Positions 1-7,302 are shown, counted from the first letter of the stretch. The stretch: DNA of 20,340 bases from an uncultured Lachnospiraceae bacterium (GCA_910583965.1 CAJUAE010000058.1:1-20340), one strand, 5' to 3'. Numbers and translations are program-made. Notes: generated from the sequence alone by a model not told the origin.

Positions 1-19
1 TCAAGGTACAAACCGTTTT

Positions 20-1195
20 TTAAGAGGAGGTTTTGACCCTCATATCATTATATAACAAATTAAAAAAATAATGGTTCGCACGTACTCTTGCTTTATGCAT
101 TCTACATATATATTTTGAACGCTGAAAGTTGGTCGCTGTATCCGCAGAATCATAGCTTTGCCCCTGACAAAAGCTGCATCCCATCGCAATTTCACAATTT
201 AAGCATTCTTCATCACATTGTGTCGGATAAGTCGCCACACGAAATGGTAATACTTTGTCAAAATCAATACCTGTTTCTACGTTGCCAATTACTACCTCGT
301 GCTTATCACTCTCTAATGAGTAATCTTTATACCTTAAACACGGATATATCTTTCCAGATGGACCTACTGCGATCATTCTTCCCGCTCCGCACGATGAATG
401 TAATTTTATCTCTTCACTTAACGGCTCCCCTATATTCTCATCAAATAAAGAAACTTTATAGTCTCTATATAACTCATTGTCAACAATTTCTTCCGCCAAA
501 CGTTTTAACTGATCTTCAAATATCTTATCGTCTCCTTCTTCCCACACATCTTCATAAACCACGTTGGCACTAATATCTTTTATGCCTAACTTCCAAAGAT
601 GCAAAATACTTTCTTTCAGCAAAGGCAAATCTTCATGAGCAAAGGTCACTTTTGTTGTTTCATAAAACTGTTCCAAGTACAAAGGGATATTTTTGACAAT
701 AATATCATATGAGCCAGAACCATCCGGAAACACTCTTTGCAGATCATGCTTTTCCTTGGTTCCATCTATAGTTATTGTTACTGATAATTTGTCATGATTT
801 TTTTTGATAAAATGCTGTACTGATTCCTGGGCATAATTTACACCATTTGTTGTTATATTTATCCTATAATTCCAATACCAATCAGAACCTACTTCATAAG
901 CTTTTATTTTGTAATAATCTACAATTTTGTCAATTAGGTCAACTTCAAGAAAAGGCTCTCCACCAATAAACCCCAAAATAACACCCTCGCTTTGTTGAAA
1001 CCTTCCCGAAAAAATATAATCAATAAATTTTTTTGCAATTTCAAATTCCATAACATGGTTTGCTTTTTTATGACAAATATAGCAATACTTGCATCGCAAA
1101 TTGCAGTCCTCAGTTACAATAAAGTCTATAGTTTGAGCGTTGCCATTTCCCCATTCATCTTCTATATTTTTATTTGTATATTTGTTTTTTTCCAT
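20..1195 (-). CDS. Radical SAM/SPASM peptide maturase (CXXX-repeat-target-like)
   Basis: This 391-aa protein is a radical SAM enzyme that probably modifies a ribosomal peptide in the cytoplasm. The [4Fe-4S] motif CxxxCxxC is at C31/C35/C38 (CNLRCKYC), followed by a GGEPFLE motif typical of the family. The C-terminal SPASM-like part (from about residue 270) has CGAGR, YPCLR and a cluster CDEECLNCEIAMGCSFC that would bind extra clusters. No N-terminal PqqD-like recognition domain is present. The overall pattern, including the WGNG start region and the late ICRMHK segment, recalls the radical SAM maturases of CXXX-repeat peptides (TIGR04115 type); that assignment is from memory. The start is set by AGGAG seven bases before ATG. 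No CXXX-repeat peptide is visible here; the target may lie left of the window or be the nearby AgrD-type peptide. The gene is followed by only 19 bases of window. Confidence 0.88.
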   Translation of the reverse strand: MEKNKYTNKNIEDEWGNGNAQTIDFIVTEDCNLRCKYCYICHKKANHVMEFEIAKKFIDYIFSGRFQQSEGVILGFIGGEPFLEVDLIDKIVDYYKIKAYEVGSDWYWNYRINITTNGVNYAQESVQHFIKKNHDKLSVTITIDGTKEKHDLQRVFPDGSGSYDIIVKNIPLYLEQFYETTKVTFAHEDLPLLKESILHLWKLGIKDISANVVYEDVWEEGDDKIFEDQLKRLAEEIVDNELYRDYKVSLFDENIGEPLSEEIKLHSSCGAGRMIAVGPSGKIYPCLRYKDYSLESDKHEVVIGNVETGIDFDKVLPFRVATYPTQCDEECLNCEIAMGCSFCQGQSYDSADTATNFQRSKYICRMHKARVRANHYFFNLLYNDMRVKTSS

Positions 1196-1223
1196 ACCAT
1201 TTCTCCTTTTCCATTTTAAAGCA

Positions 1224-1287
1224 ATTATACTCTTTTCGTTACCAATATTCGTTTTATGTTGAAAAAGCGAATTTGTATGTAATTTTT
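1224..1287 (-). promoter_or_regulatory. Promoter and operator of the radical SAM gene
   Basis: A perfect -10 TATAAT lies at 1229-1224, with no good -35, which suggests activation. Upstream at 1287-1256 is a 32-bp segment of pattern AAAAATTACAT-N6-TCG-N4-TTCAACAT. The same pattern with identical spacing precedes agrD1. The two ACAT elements are 21 bp apart, the two-turn spacing used by LytTR regulators such as AgrA. Confidence 0.55.
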
Positions 1288-1450
1288 GCTCTAAAGTTTA
1301 TATATAAACAATACTAAAGAATGTCATATTCCTAATACCATTTGTGCATTTTCGCATTCTTCATATAGGTCGTTTACTGTATATTTCAAATTCAATACAA
1401 CGGAAATGAATTGAACTAATTCAAAATAATATATGCAAAATGTCTTTTCT

Positions 1451-1500
1451 CAAAAATACTGCCACATATGTAAGTTATCTCACACATATGGCTGTATTTT
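1451..1500 (-). terminator. Terminator-like hairpin after agrD1
   Basis: Imperfect inverted repeat: arms 1453-1471 and 1484-1500 (AAAATAC...GTATTTT with internal mismatches), followed on the minus strand by a T-rich tract. It lies 20 bases after the agrD1 stop. The rest of the 1196-1520 gap holds the rSAM promoter and no gene that I can support. Confidence 0.55.
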
Positions 1501-1520
1501 CCGCCTTACACCAGCTTTCC

Positions 1521-1667
1521 CTATTTGCAGACTTTTTTAAGTCCTGCCGGCTGCTTGGGTTGATGCAAGCAGTACATACATCTGCTATCTGTCGCTAACT
1601 TCACAGAATTACGAGCTACTTTTTCCAAAATTGTAGCTGTAATATTTTTCTTTCTATTGCCTGACAT
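1521..1667 (-). CDS. agrD: AgrD-type cyclic autoinducer prepeptide, copy 1
   Basis: A 48-aa prepeptide with a basic, amphipathic N-terminal half (KKNITATILEKVARNSVKL) and the diagnostic C-terminal signature C-x4-HQPKQP. Aligning the conserved proline with staphylococcal AgrD puts it 10 residues after the ring cysteine, so the predicted thiolactone ring is C30-M-Y-C-L34, cut before H35. AgrB would do the processing. The ring contains a second cysteine (C33) and there is a third near the C-terminus (C47), which is unusual. The start is the ATG at 1667 with GGAGGT eight bases upstream, not the longer open frame. It is divergent from the xre-agrA-agrC-agrB operon rather than beside agrB. Its promoter shares an operator with the radical SAM gene. 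Confidence 0.85.
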   Translation of the reverse strand: MSGNRKKNITATILEKVARNSVKLATDSRCMYCLHQPKQPAGLKKVCK

Positions 1668-1696
1668 ATAATACACCTCCAATTTCTTTTTAGAAT

Positions 1697-1762
1697 AGTA
1701 TACCTTATTTTGTATGTGTTTTCTTTTTTCATGTTGAAATTCCGATACAGCATGTAATTTTT
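1697..1762 (-). promoter_or_regulatory. Promoter and operator of agrD1
   Basis: A -10 TATACT is at 1702-1697 with no clear -35. The 32-bp segment 1762-1731 matches the operator of the radical SAM gene in three blocks (AAAAATTACAT, TCG, TTCAACAT) at identical spacing; the intervening bases differ. The operator edge is 29 bp from the -10 here and 27 bp at the other gene. Probable AgrA1 site (inference). Confidence 0.55.
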
Positions 1763-1817
1763 CCCGCAAACATATTCTGTTTAAATAAATCGATTATTTT
1801 TCCTTTTACCGCTATAT

Positions 1818-1890
1818 GAGTATTTTATTTACTCACTCATGTTGTTAGCTTATTTTGTCGAATTGTGTAAAAATATTATCAGAAAGGAAG
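1818..1890 (+). promoter_or_regulatory. Likely promoter region of the xre-agrACB operon
   Basis: A -10-like TATTAT at 1874-1879 precedes the Shine-Dalgarno AGAAAGGAAG (1881-1890); the -35 is unclear (TATTTT at 1851-1856 would give a 17-bp spacer). A small inverted repeat GAGTA-N7-TACTC at 1818-1834 could be an operator, perhaps for the XRE protein. Weak evidence. Confidence 0.3.
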
Positions 1891-1898
1891 TTATAAAC

Positions 1899-2297
1899 AT
1901 GGTAAAAAATCGTATTCGTGAACTACGCAAGAGCATGAGCATATCACAAGAAGCCCTTGCAGAAGTAATTCACACTACTCAACAGGCAGTAAGCAGAATG
2001 GAAAATCACGCTTATGATATTCCTTCTGAGTCACTTATAGAAATGGCAAAGTACTTTAATGTTACTGCTGACTACATACTCGGAGTTTCTGATACAAAGC
2101 GTGATTACAATGGACAATACCGCATGAATCAGGAAATGGATAAGTGTTATGATATTGTCCAGCGTTATCAAAGATTATCTGAAACCAACAAAAAAACACT
2201 TCGCTGTATCCTTGAGCGCTTAGAGCAGGCTCAAAGGGAGAGCGAGGAAGCATCTGCAAAGGAAGTGAATAAAAATGCTGAGGATAGCACTCTGTGA
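1899..2297 (+). CDS. XRE-family HTH transcriptional regulator
   Basis: A 132-aa DNA-binding protein. Residues 1-60 form a Cro/C1-type helix-turn-helix (IRELRKSMSISQEALAEVI, TTQQAVSRMEN, SLIEMAKYFNVTADYILG). The C-terminal half (about 75-125) is charged and helical, probably for dimerisation. The ATG at 1899 is chosen because AGAAAGGAAG lies nine bases upstream; the frame is open for 20 more codons but these have no ribosome site. It is first in the operon and overlaps agrA by 23 bases, so it is co-translated with the quorum-sensing genes. It may repress or tune the divergent agrD1/agr promoters (inference from position). Confidence 0.85.
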   Translation: MVKNRIRELRKSMSISQEALAEVIHTTQQAVSRMENHAYDIPSESLIEMAKYFNVTADYILGVSDTKRDYNGQYRMNQEMDKCYDIVQRYQRLSETNKKTLRCILERLEQAQRESEEASAKEVNKNAEDSTL

Positions 2298-3015
2298 CGA
2301 TGACTCAAAATTTACCGGGGAGCTTGAAACTCTGGTAATTGAGGAAAGCCGAAAATTAGGAATCCGCGCGGAAACAGAAGTATTCTCTGATGGTAAAACC
2401 CTTTTGAAAAGTATTCAGAGCGGTGATCATTATGAACTTATATTCATTGACATAGAAATGGAGCAGGTTGACGGAATAACAGCAGCACGGCAGATCCGTG
2501 AGATAGACCGGACTGTACTGTTGATCTATGTATCCGGTTATGACGAATATTTACAGGAGTTATTTGAAGTTGAACCATTCCGTTTTCTCTCAAAACCTTT
2601 AAACCACGAAAAATTTGTTCGTTACTTCAGGGATTCATATAACCGCATTAATGAAACGGAAGTATTTTACCAGTTTACGTTCAACAAGGAAATCAGACGG
2701 GTATCCGTAAAGGATATTGTTTATTTTGAAAGCAACAACAGAATTGTAAATATCCATTTTAAAGATGGCTCCTGCGAGTATTTTTATGGAAAACTGAACA
2801 ATGTTGAAAAGGAACTGGCAGCAAGCAGGCAGTATTTTTTGCGTATACACCAGTCCTTCTTAGTAAACTATGATTATGTCAAAAAAATTAATTTCTTCAA
2901 TATGACCATCCGTTTTATGGAAAAAGAGCTTGAACTGAAAATCAGCGAGGATCGGCAGAAAGAAGTGCGTCAGCAGCTTTGCAGAATTGCAGGTGGAAAG
3001 GCGGTAATAGAATGA
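2275..3015 (+). CDS. agrA: AgrA-type LytTR response regulator, copy 1
   Basis: A 246-aa response regulator. The receiver domain (about 1-120) has the acidic pair D8/D9 (LCDDD), the phospho-acceptor D59 (IFIDIEME) and the switch lysine in FLSKPL. The LytTR DNA-binding domain covers about 135-240, with the typical DIVYFES and FLRIHQSFLVN segments. It should be phosphorylated by the adjacent AgrC1 and bind paired direct repeats about 21 bp apart. The start overlaps the XRE gene, with AAAGGAAG just upstream. The stop overlaps the agrC start as ATGA, which shows translational coupling. Confidence 0.93.
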   Translation: MLRIALCDDDSKFTGELETLVIEESRKLGIRAETEVFSDGKTLLKSIQSGDHYELIFIDIEMEQVDGITAARQIREIDRTVLLIYVSGYDEYLQELFEVEPFRFLSKPLNHEKFVRYFRDSYNRINETEVFYQFTFNKEIRRVSVKDIVYFESNNRIVNIHFKDGSCEYFYGKLNNVEKELAASRQYFLRIHQSFLVNYDYVKKINFFNMTIRFMEKELELKISEDRQKEVRQQLCRIAGGKAVIE

Positions 3016-4319
3016 GTAAATATCTCATTGTACTGTCTGAACTTTTTCTGGCACTACTTCATCTTCTTATTATACAGAAATATTTGAAAACATTTTTAGG
3101 ACCAGAAAAGAAAACCCTAAAAAGCTACATAGAATGGAGCATATATTATATATTTCTGTTGATAAGCAATATTAGCGTTAATCTTCCACCACATCTGCTA
3201 TTGTCGGGAAATGTCCTGCTAATATTTATAATCAGTTCATCTCCCCATAAGAAAAGCATTATGCAGCGCAGTATATTTTCCCTGCTGATATGCACGGCAT
3301 GGATGCTGGTGGAAGTTATTGTTATGATGATACTTAATACTGTCAGATTTGATGCCGGAATACTCAAAGACGCCGGGAGCTTCATATCCAAAATGTGTAT
3401 GCTTCTCTTGTCAGTTATCATAAGCCACTACATCAAGGACAATCATTATTCTGAAATACCGCTGAAATATTTTTTAATTATTCTTCTGATTCCTGTTGGC
3501 AGTATTTATATCATGCACCACATATTCCTTATTGCGTCTGCACACAGCGAGTTTGCCATGTTTTCTGTCACAGCCAGTTTTCTTCTGCTTGTTGTAAACT
3601 ATATGACTTTTGAAGTCTATGACTGGATCAGCCGGGACGCTGAACTGCGGGAACAAAACCGTCTGTATGCACAGCAACTGGAGCTTTGCAGCCAGCAGGC
3701 AGAAGAACGGGAAAGCCTTTATCTTGAAATCCGCAGAATACGGCATGATCTGAAAAAGCATCTCACAATACTTCTTGAAATGGTTCGGATCGGACAGATA
3801 AATGAAACAGAGGAATACATATCACAACTGTTAGATGATGGCATCGGGGACCGACCAGAGGAAGTTTCCCGCAGTGGTAATATAGTAGTCGATTCCCTGA
3901 TAAACAACACCTATGCTTTAGCGCAGAAGTATAATATCCATTTCAATATCAATGTTCTTGTCCCCGCAACCCTTCCATTTGAAAGCGGACACTTAGCCAT
4001 TATCTTAGGAAATTTAATGGAAAACGCCCTTGAAGCCTGCCGGGAGATAAAAGAGGGCAATAGATTTATAAACCTTGATATTTCTTATGTGAAGGAAGTT
4101 TTTCAGTTAAGCATAAGAAATAATTATCAGAAAAAACGCAAAAAGGACAATATCGGTCACTATCTCACTACCAAAGACGATAACATCTACCACGGTCTTG
4201 GTCTTTCATCTATAAACCATGCTGTTGCATATTATCAGGGACAGGTGGAAATTGTAGATAATGACAACGAATTTCAGGTCATAGTGGTTATGTATGGTTC
4301 GTATTCCGAAAGCGGCTGA
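3012..4319 (+). CDS. agrC: AgrC-type sensor histidine kinase, copy 1
   Basis: A 435-aa membrane kinase. The first ~205 residues hold about six hydrophobic segments forming the peptide sensor. A coiled linker (about 210-240) follows, then the phospho-acceptor motif RIRHDLKKH with H245, and a GHKL ATPase domain with N box NLMENALEACRE and G box HGLGLSSI. This is the SpoOB-like AgrC architecture, not a classical HisKA kinase. The ATG at 3012 is chosen because it overlaps the agrA stop (ATGA) with a purine-rich site upstream; a longer frame begins inside agrA. It should detect the AgrD1-derived cyclic peptide and phosphorylate AgrA1. Confidence 0.9.
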   Translation: MSKYLIVLSELFLALLHLLIIQKYLKTFLGPEKKTLKSYIEWSIYYIFLLISNISVNLPPHLLLSGNVLLIFIISSSPHKKSIMQRSIFSLLICTAWMLVEVIVMMILNTVRFDAGILKDAGSFISKMCMLLLSVIISHYIKDNHYSEIPLKYFLIILLIPVGSIYIMHHIFLIASAHSEFAMFSVTASFLLLVVNYMTFEVYDWISRDAELREQNRLYAQQLELCSQQAEERESLYLEIRRIRHDLKKHLTILLEMVRIGQINETEEYISQLLDDGIGDRPEEVSRSGNIVVDSLINNTYALAQKYNIHFNINVLVPATLPFESGHLAIILGNLMENALEACREIKEGNRFINLDISYVKEVFQLSIRNNYQKKRKKDNIGHYLTTKDDNIYHGLGLSSINHAVAYYQGQVEIVDNDNEFQVIVVMYGSYSESG

Positions 4320-4355
4320 TAGAGAACACATCTTTTTATGTCAAAGGGAGCTGTC

Positions 4356-4925
4356 ATGGAACATTTAGCAAAAAAATTAACAGAATATATCCTTAAAAAA
4401 GGAATTATTACGGAAGAATCCTTTGAAATCTACCAGTATGGTTTCCAATGTTTTCTGGAATTATCTGCAAGTACGATATGCAGTATTGTAATCGCCCTGT
4501 TTCTTGGCATGATTTCGGAGTGCATCTTCTTTTTCCTGCTTTTTATCCCTATGCGGTCATTCGGCGGCGGCTTACATATGAAAACATATTTTGCCTGCTT
4601 TATAGGCTCCTGCCTGATACTTTCCGCTACCCTGCTGGCAGTAAAATATGTAACAATGCCTGTTCCCATTGCTTTTGCATTATACATTTTTACTGCCATA
4701 ATGATTCTGTTTATCGGACCTGTTGACCATCCGAACCGGGAAGTAGACGCCAATGACAACCTTACTTTCGTTAAAAGAACCCATTTCACGATGCTTATCA
4801 GCTTGATACTGGCTTTATTTTTCGTTTTTACCAGAAATACAAGGTATATGTTTCTTCAGGCAATCGTATTTACCTTTATATTTATTACTTCCCTTATTGG
4901 ACGCCTAATCTACAAGCATCCCTAA
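4356..4925 (+). CDS. agrB: AgrB-type cyclic peptide processing protease, copy 1
   Basis: A 189-aa integral membrane cysteine protease that cleaves the AgrD C-terminal tail and forms the thiolactone. The catalytic His and Cys are H74 and C81 in RSFGGGLHMKTYFAC; the 7-residue spacing matches characterised AgrB proteins. Several hydrophobic helices follow, and the conserved GPVDHPN segment is present. The start at 4356 has AGGGAG five bases upstream; the in-frame ATG at 4338 lacks a site. It is the last gene of the plus-strand operon, 36 bases after agrC. Its substrate agrD1 is upstream and divergent, an unusual order. The next gene converges, with only two bases between the stop codons. Confidence 0.92.
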   Translation: MEHLAKKLTEYILKKGIITEESFEIYQYGFQCFLELSASTICSIVIALFLGMISECIFFFLLFIPMRSFGGGLHMKTYFACFIGSCLILSATLLAVKYVTMPVPIAFALYIFTAIMILFIGPVDHPNREVDANDNLTFVKRTHFTMLISLILALFFVFTRNTRYMFLQAIVFTFIFITSLIGRLIYKHP

Positions 4926-4927
4926 CT

Positions 4928-5287
4928 TTACTTTTGCAAAATGCTCCGAATTTTATTCTGCCAGTCCGAAATATTCTGCCTGTACTGCTCCTGCAGGTTG
5001 TCCGGCAAGTCACTGTCAAGTTTGCGAATATCATCATAGTCTTTCCGTGGCAGCAATTCCTTATGCTCATAAAACCACTGCCAACGCCAGTTGCGCAGCA
5101 GGCTTTCCGCCATGCTCTCCGGCGAGGAAAATATCTCATCCACTATCACTGATGCGTTCTGTTCTTCCTTATTTAATAAACCGATCAGGGACACATACCC
5201 TACCGGATAGATATATGCAATATGGTAATCCTCTGATTTTTCAAGAACTTCTGAAAAAATGCTTATCAATTCTTTATATTTATCCAT
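4928..5287 (-). CDS. Hypothetical protein, putative quorum-regulated
   Basis: A 119-aa protein that I do not recognise. It has no signal peptide or membrane segment, is acidic, and is rich in Trp/Tyr (NWRWQWFYEHKE), suggesting a small folded cytoplasmic protein. It is probably mostly helical and ends in a charged helix. It is convergent with agrB1 (two bases between stops) and no terminator hairpin is visible between them. Upstream, after a leader of about 135 bases, is a LytTR-type promoter module identical in geometry to those before agrBD2 and the secreted protein, so it is likely controlled by a quorum response regulator. The ribosome site is AGGAG about eight bases before the ATG. Function unknown. 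Confidence 0.7.
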   Translation of the reverse strand: MDKYKELISIFSEVLEKSEDYHIAYIYPVGYVSLIGLLNKEEQNASVIVDEIFSSPESMAESLLRNWRWQWFYEHKELLPRKDYDDIRKLDSDLPDNLQEQYRQNISDWQNKIRSILQK

Positions 5288-5363
5288 TTCAAAATCTCCT
5301 ATCCCAATCCCGTAATGTATCTAAGCCACATTTTGTGAGAATAAAATTTTAAATCCTGGCTGA

Positions 5364-5395
5364 ACTTATATAAACAGTTTGTCCACTATATAAGT
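5364..5395. repeat. Perfect 9-bp inverted repeat in the leader of the 119-aa gene
   Basis: ACTTATATA (5364-5372) and TATATAAGT (5387-5395) are separated by 14 bases. The repeat lies between the predicted -10 (5428-5433) and the ATG at 5287, so it would fold in the mRNA leader. It could be an operator or a leader hairpin. There is no T tract after it on the minus strand, so it is not a standard terminator. Confidence 0.4.
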
Positions 5396-5427
5396 CCATA
5401 TGCATCAGGCACCATTTGTACATATTA

Positions 5428-5494
5428 ATGATAACAAAAAATCATTGCGTTTACATTATTGCTGCAGAAAACGGCTCTTTATTGCATAAAACGG
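5428..5494 (-). promoter_or_regulatory. LytTR-type operator and promoter before the 119-aa gene
   Basis: On the minus strand two direct repeats CCGTTTTATGC (5494-5484) and CCGTTTTCTGC (5474-5464) are 20 bp apart. A -10 TATCAT (5433-5428) with an extended TG follows, its upstream edge 31 bp from the operator edge, exactly as in the three other copies of this module. The operator begins just after the hydrolase stop codon. Confidence 0.75.
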
Positions 5495-5499
5495 ACAAG

Positions 5500-6690
5500 T
5501 CAGCCAATCCATTCCCTTACTTTTTGTACTATCTTCTCTTTCCACTCAAAATGCAGATAATGCCCACCGTCCAGCCGCAGCACTTCACTCTTATCCGTTT
5601 CCGTAATAACTTCCCTGTGCAACGGTTCCCATGACTCCATCATTTCACAGTTATCCCCCGAAACAAACTGCAAGACCGGAACGCTTTCAGGAAATTTCAT
5701 ATCCCTTACAGACTCCAGATTATCTTCCATATGGTTTAATTCGTTCATAATATCCCCGCTGTATGCAAAATCCATAGACAAAATGCGGAATACTTCTAAT
5801 TCCCTTTCCGAATATGGATAAGAAGTGTCTGCATAGACTGCCTTTTCCGGGTGTCCTATCGAACATAGCCGGGTAATCCCGAATACGTTTGCTGCCTTCT
5901 GGAAATACGCCGAAAGCCTGTTTAATGTCACCATGCTGATTGGGAGCGGTTCTTCATCGGACTGTTTAGGAACAGACGGATCAATTCCTATAAAACCAGC
6001 CACTTCCTGCGGATAGGTGTTTGCCCAGTACAGCGAATATAATCCTGAAAGAGAATGAGCCATCAAATAATACCTGTCACAGCCTAACTTTTGGGTACAC
6101 TCATGCAGCTCATCCACAATCACACTGATTTCCCTCTCTGTTCCAACCCTGTCTGAAAGTCCGTAACCAAACGGTTCTATTGTTATAACCTTGAAATCTT
6201 CTGACAACATATCCGCCAATGGCAGAAATTCCATGATGGGCGAAGCGCAGCCCCAACCGGGCAGTAATATGATTGTTGTTTCGTTATCTTCCCCCTTTAT
6301 ATCAACTACCATGCTGTTTCCATTCACTTCCACAGTCTTTCCGTATGCATTTTCAATCTTAGACTGCTCTGCTTTTTTGCAGATAAAGTTCCAGACCAAC
6401 AGTGCTGCAGCAACTCCTAATATAATTCCCAATACCCATTGCATAACCTTTAATATCTTTTTTCCCATGTCTTTCTCCTTGTCTTTTACAGTTTCTATCC
6501 TTTGAGCTGTCACAGGCTGCATGATTTTATTTCTGCCCCTGCCTGTTTTCCTATGCTTTCTCCGCATATACTTAATCTCTGAAAATACTATTCGCTTAAT
6601 CCTGTCATTATCGTTCGTATATCTGACCTCAATGTTTTCTTCGATCAGTTCAGAAGCATTGTCAAGCATCTCACTTATCCTAATCTGCAT
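5500..6690 (-). CDS. Alpha/beta hydrolase with anti-sigma-like N-terminal extension
   Basis: A 396-aa protein if read from the ATG at 6690, which overlaps the sigma gene by 11 bases. The first ~75 residues (MQIRISEMLDNASELIEEN, then a basic stretch YMRRKHRKTGRGRN) resemble the cytoplasmic N-terminus of clostridial ECF anti-sigma factors. A membrane segment (VLGIILGVAAALLVW) follows, then an alpha/beta hydrolase fold with oxyanion-loop LPGWG, nucleophile Ser in MAHSLSG, Asp in SGDNCE and His in DGGHYLHFE. An internal in-frame ATG at 6468 has an excellent AAGGAG six bases upstream, giving a 322-aa membrane-anchored hydrolase (Ser139, Asp272, His303). Both products are possible. The substrate is unknown. 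It forms an operon with the sigma factor. Confidence 0.8.
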   Translation of the reverse strand: MQIRISEMLDNASELIEENIEVRYTNDNDRIKRIVFSEIKYMRRKHRKTGRGRNKIMQPVTAQRIETVKDKEKDMGKKILKVMQWVLGIILGVAAALLVWNFICKKAEQSKIENAYGKTVEVNGNSMVVDIKGEDNETTIILLPGWGCASPIMEFLPLADMLSEDFKVITIEPFGYGLSDRVGTEREISVIVDELHECTQKLGCDRYYLMAHSLSGLYSLYWANTYPQEVAGFIGIDPSVPKQSDEEPLPISMVTLNRLSAYFQKAANVFGITRLCSIGHPEKAVYADTSYPYSERELEVFRILSMDFAYSGDIMNELNHMEDNLESVRDMKFPESVPVLQFVSGDNCEMMESWEPLHREVITETDKSEVLRLDGGHYLHFEWKEKIVQKVREWIG

Positions 6691-7240
6691 TACTCCCATA
6701 TCCTTCTTCAATCAGAAATTTTTTAAGCACCTCTCTTCCACGCCGCAGCCTGGTCTTTACTGTCTGGGGATTCATCTGAAGCTCCTGTGCAATTTCGTCT
6801 ACTTTTTTATACTGGTAGTAATAAGCTACAAAAATCTTCCAGTCCAACGGCTTTAACTGTTTTAAAATATTTGCTATAATCCTCTGTTGTTCCCTCTGGA
6901 CAATGATCTGCTCCACACTGTTGTCAATTATCAGAATATCATCCATTAACTGTAGATTTTGCCCTTTGGAAACTCTTAGCCAGTCCTTTGCTTTGTTTCT
7001 CGCAATGACTGCTATGTACGCTTTGATACTGCTGTATTTTTCATAATTAATTCTTGCAGCCGTATTCCACAATGCGATAAATGTATCTGCAACCACCTCC
7101 TCCACATCTTCTTTTGTTCCTTTTGAGCCTAATAGGTTTTTGACAACAACAGTTATATAAGCACTATACAAATCAATTATTTCCTCAAACGCTTTTTCAT
7201 CCCGGTTCCGTAATTTCTTTAGTATGCTCTTTTCGTCCAT
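6680..7240 (-). CDS. ECF-type sigma-70 family RNA polymerase sigma factor
   Basis: A 186-aa sigma factor. Region 2 covers about 10-85 (ILKKLRNRDEKAFEEIIDLY, the EDVEEVVADTFIALWN segment, then YIAVIARNKAKDWLR). Region 4 covers about 125-180 with a helix-turn-helix (DEIAQELQMNPQTVKTRLRRGRE). The start at 7240 is preferred over an upstream GTG at 7303, because a promoter-like TGAAAC-N17-CGTA lies inside the longer frame and GGAGGA abuts the ATG, with AGGA a little further up. The stop overlaps the following hydrolase gene, whose N-terminus looks like an anti-sigma domain, the usual ECF arrangement. Confidence 0.88.
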   Translation of the reverse strand: MDEKSILKKLRNRDEKAFEEIIDLYSAYITVVVKNLLGSKGTKEDVEEVVADTFIALWNTAARINYEKYSSIKAYIAVIARNKAKDWLRVSKGQNLQLMDDILIIDNSVEQIIVQREQQRIIANILKQLKPLDWKIFVAYYYQYKKVDEIAQELQMNPQTVKTRLRRGREVLKKFLIEEGYGSNAD

Positions 7241-7275
7241 TCCTCCAAATCCTATCTGCTCAAATTTTTTATCAA

Positions 7276-7302
7276 TACGACGCTTGTAAGAATCTGGTTT
7301 CA
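7276..7302 (-). promoter_or_regulatory. Putative ECF-sigma autoregulatory promoter
   Basis: TGAAAC (7302-7297) and CGTA (7279-7276) are 17 bp apart on the minus strand. This resembles the ECF promoter consensus (TGAAAC-N16/17-CGTM, SigW/SigM class) and lies about 36 bases before the ATG at 7240. Autoregulation by the sigma factor is inferred. Confidence 0.45.

Noticed and set aside
88..573. 161-codon plus-strand frame inside the radical SAM gene
   Set aside because: Antisense to a gene with clear SAM and SPASM motifs; no ribosome site or recognisable domain.
4894..5139. 81-codon minus-strand frame rich in Arg, overlapping the 119-aa gene
   Set aside because: Alternative frame of the 119-aa gene and of the agrB1 end; Arg/Cys-rich composition typical of a shadow frame.
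1343..5425. Similar ACCATTTGTNCAT words at about 1338 and 5411 as a second operator
   Set aside because: Short match with no consistent position relative to a promoter; likely chance in AT-rich DNA.
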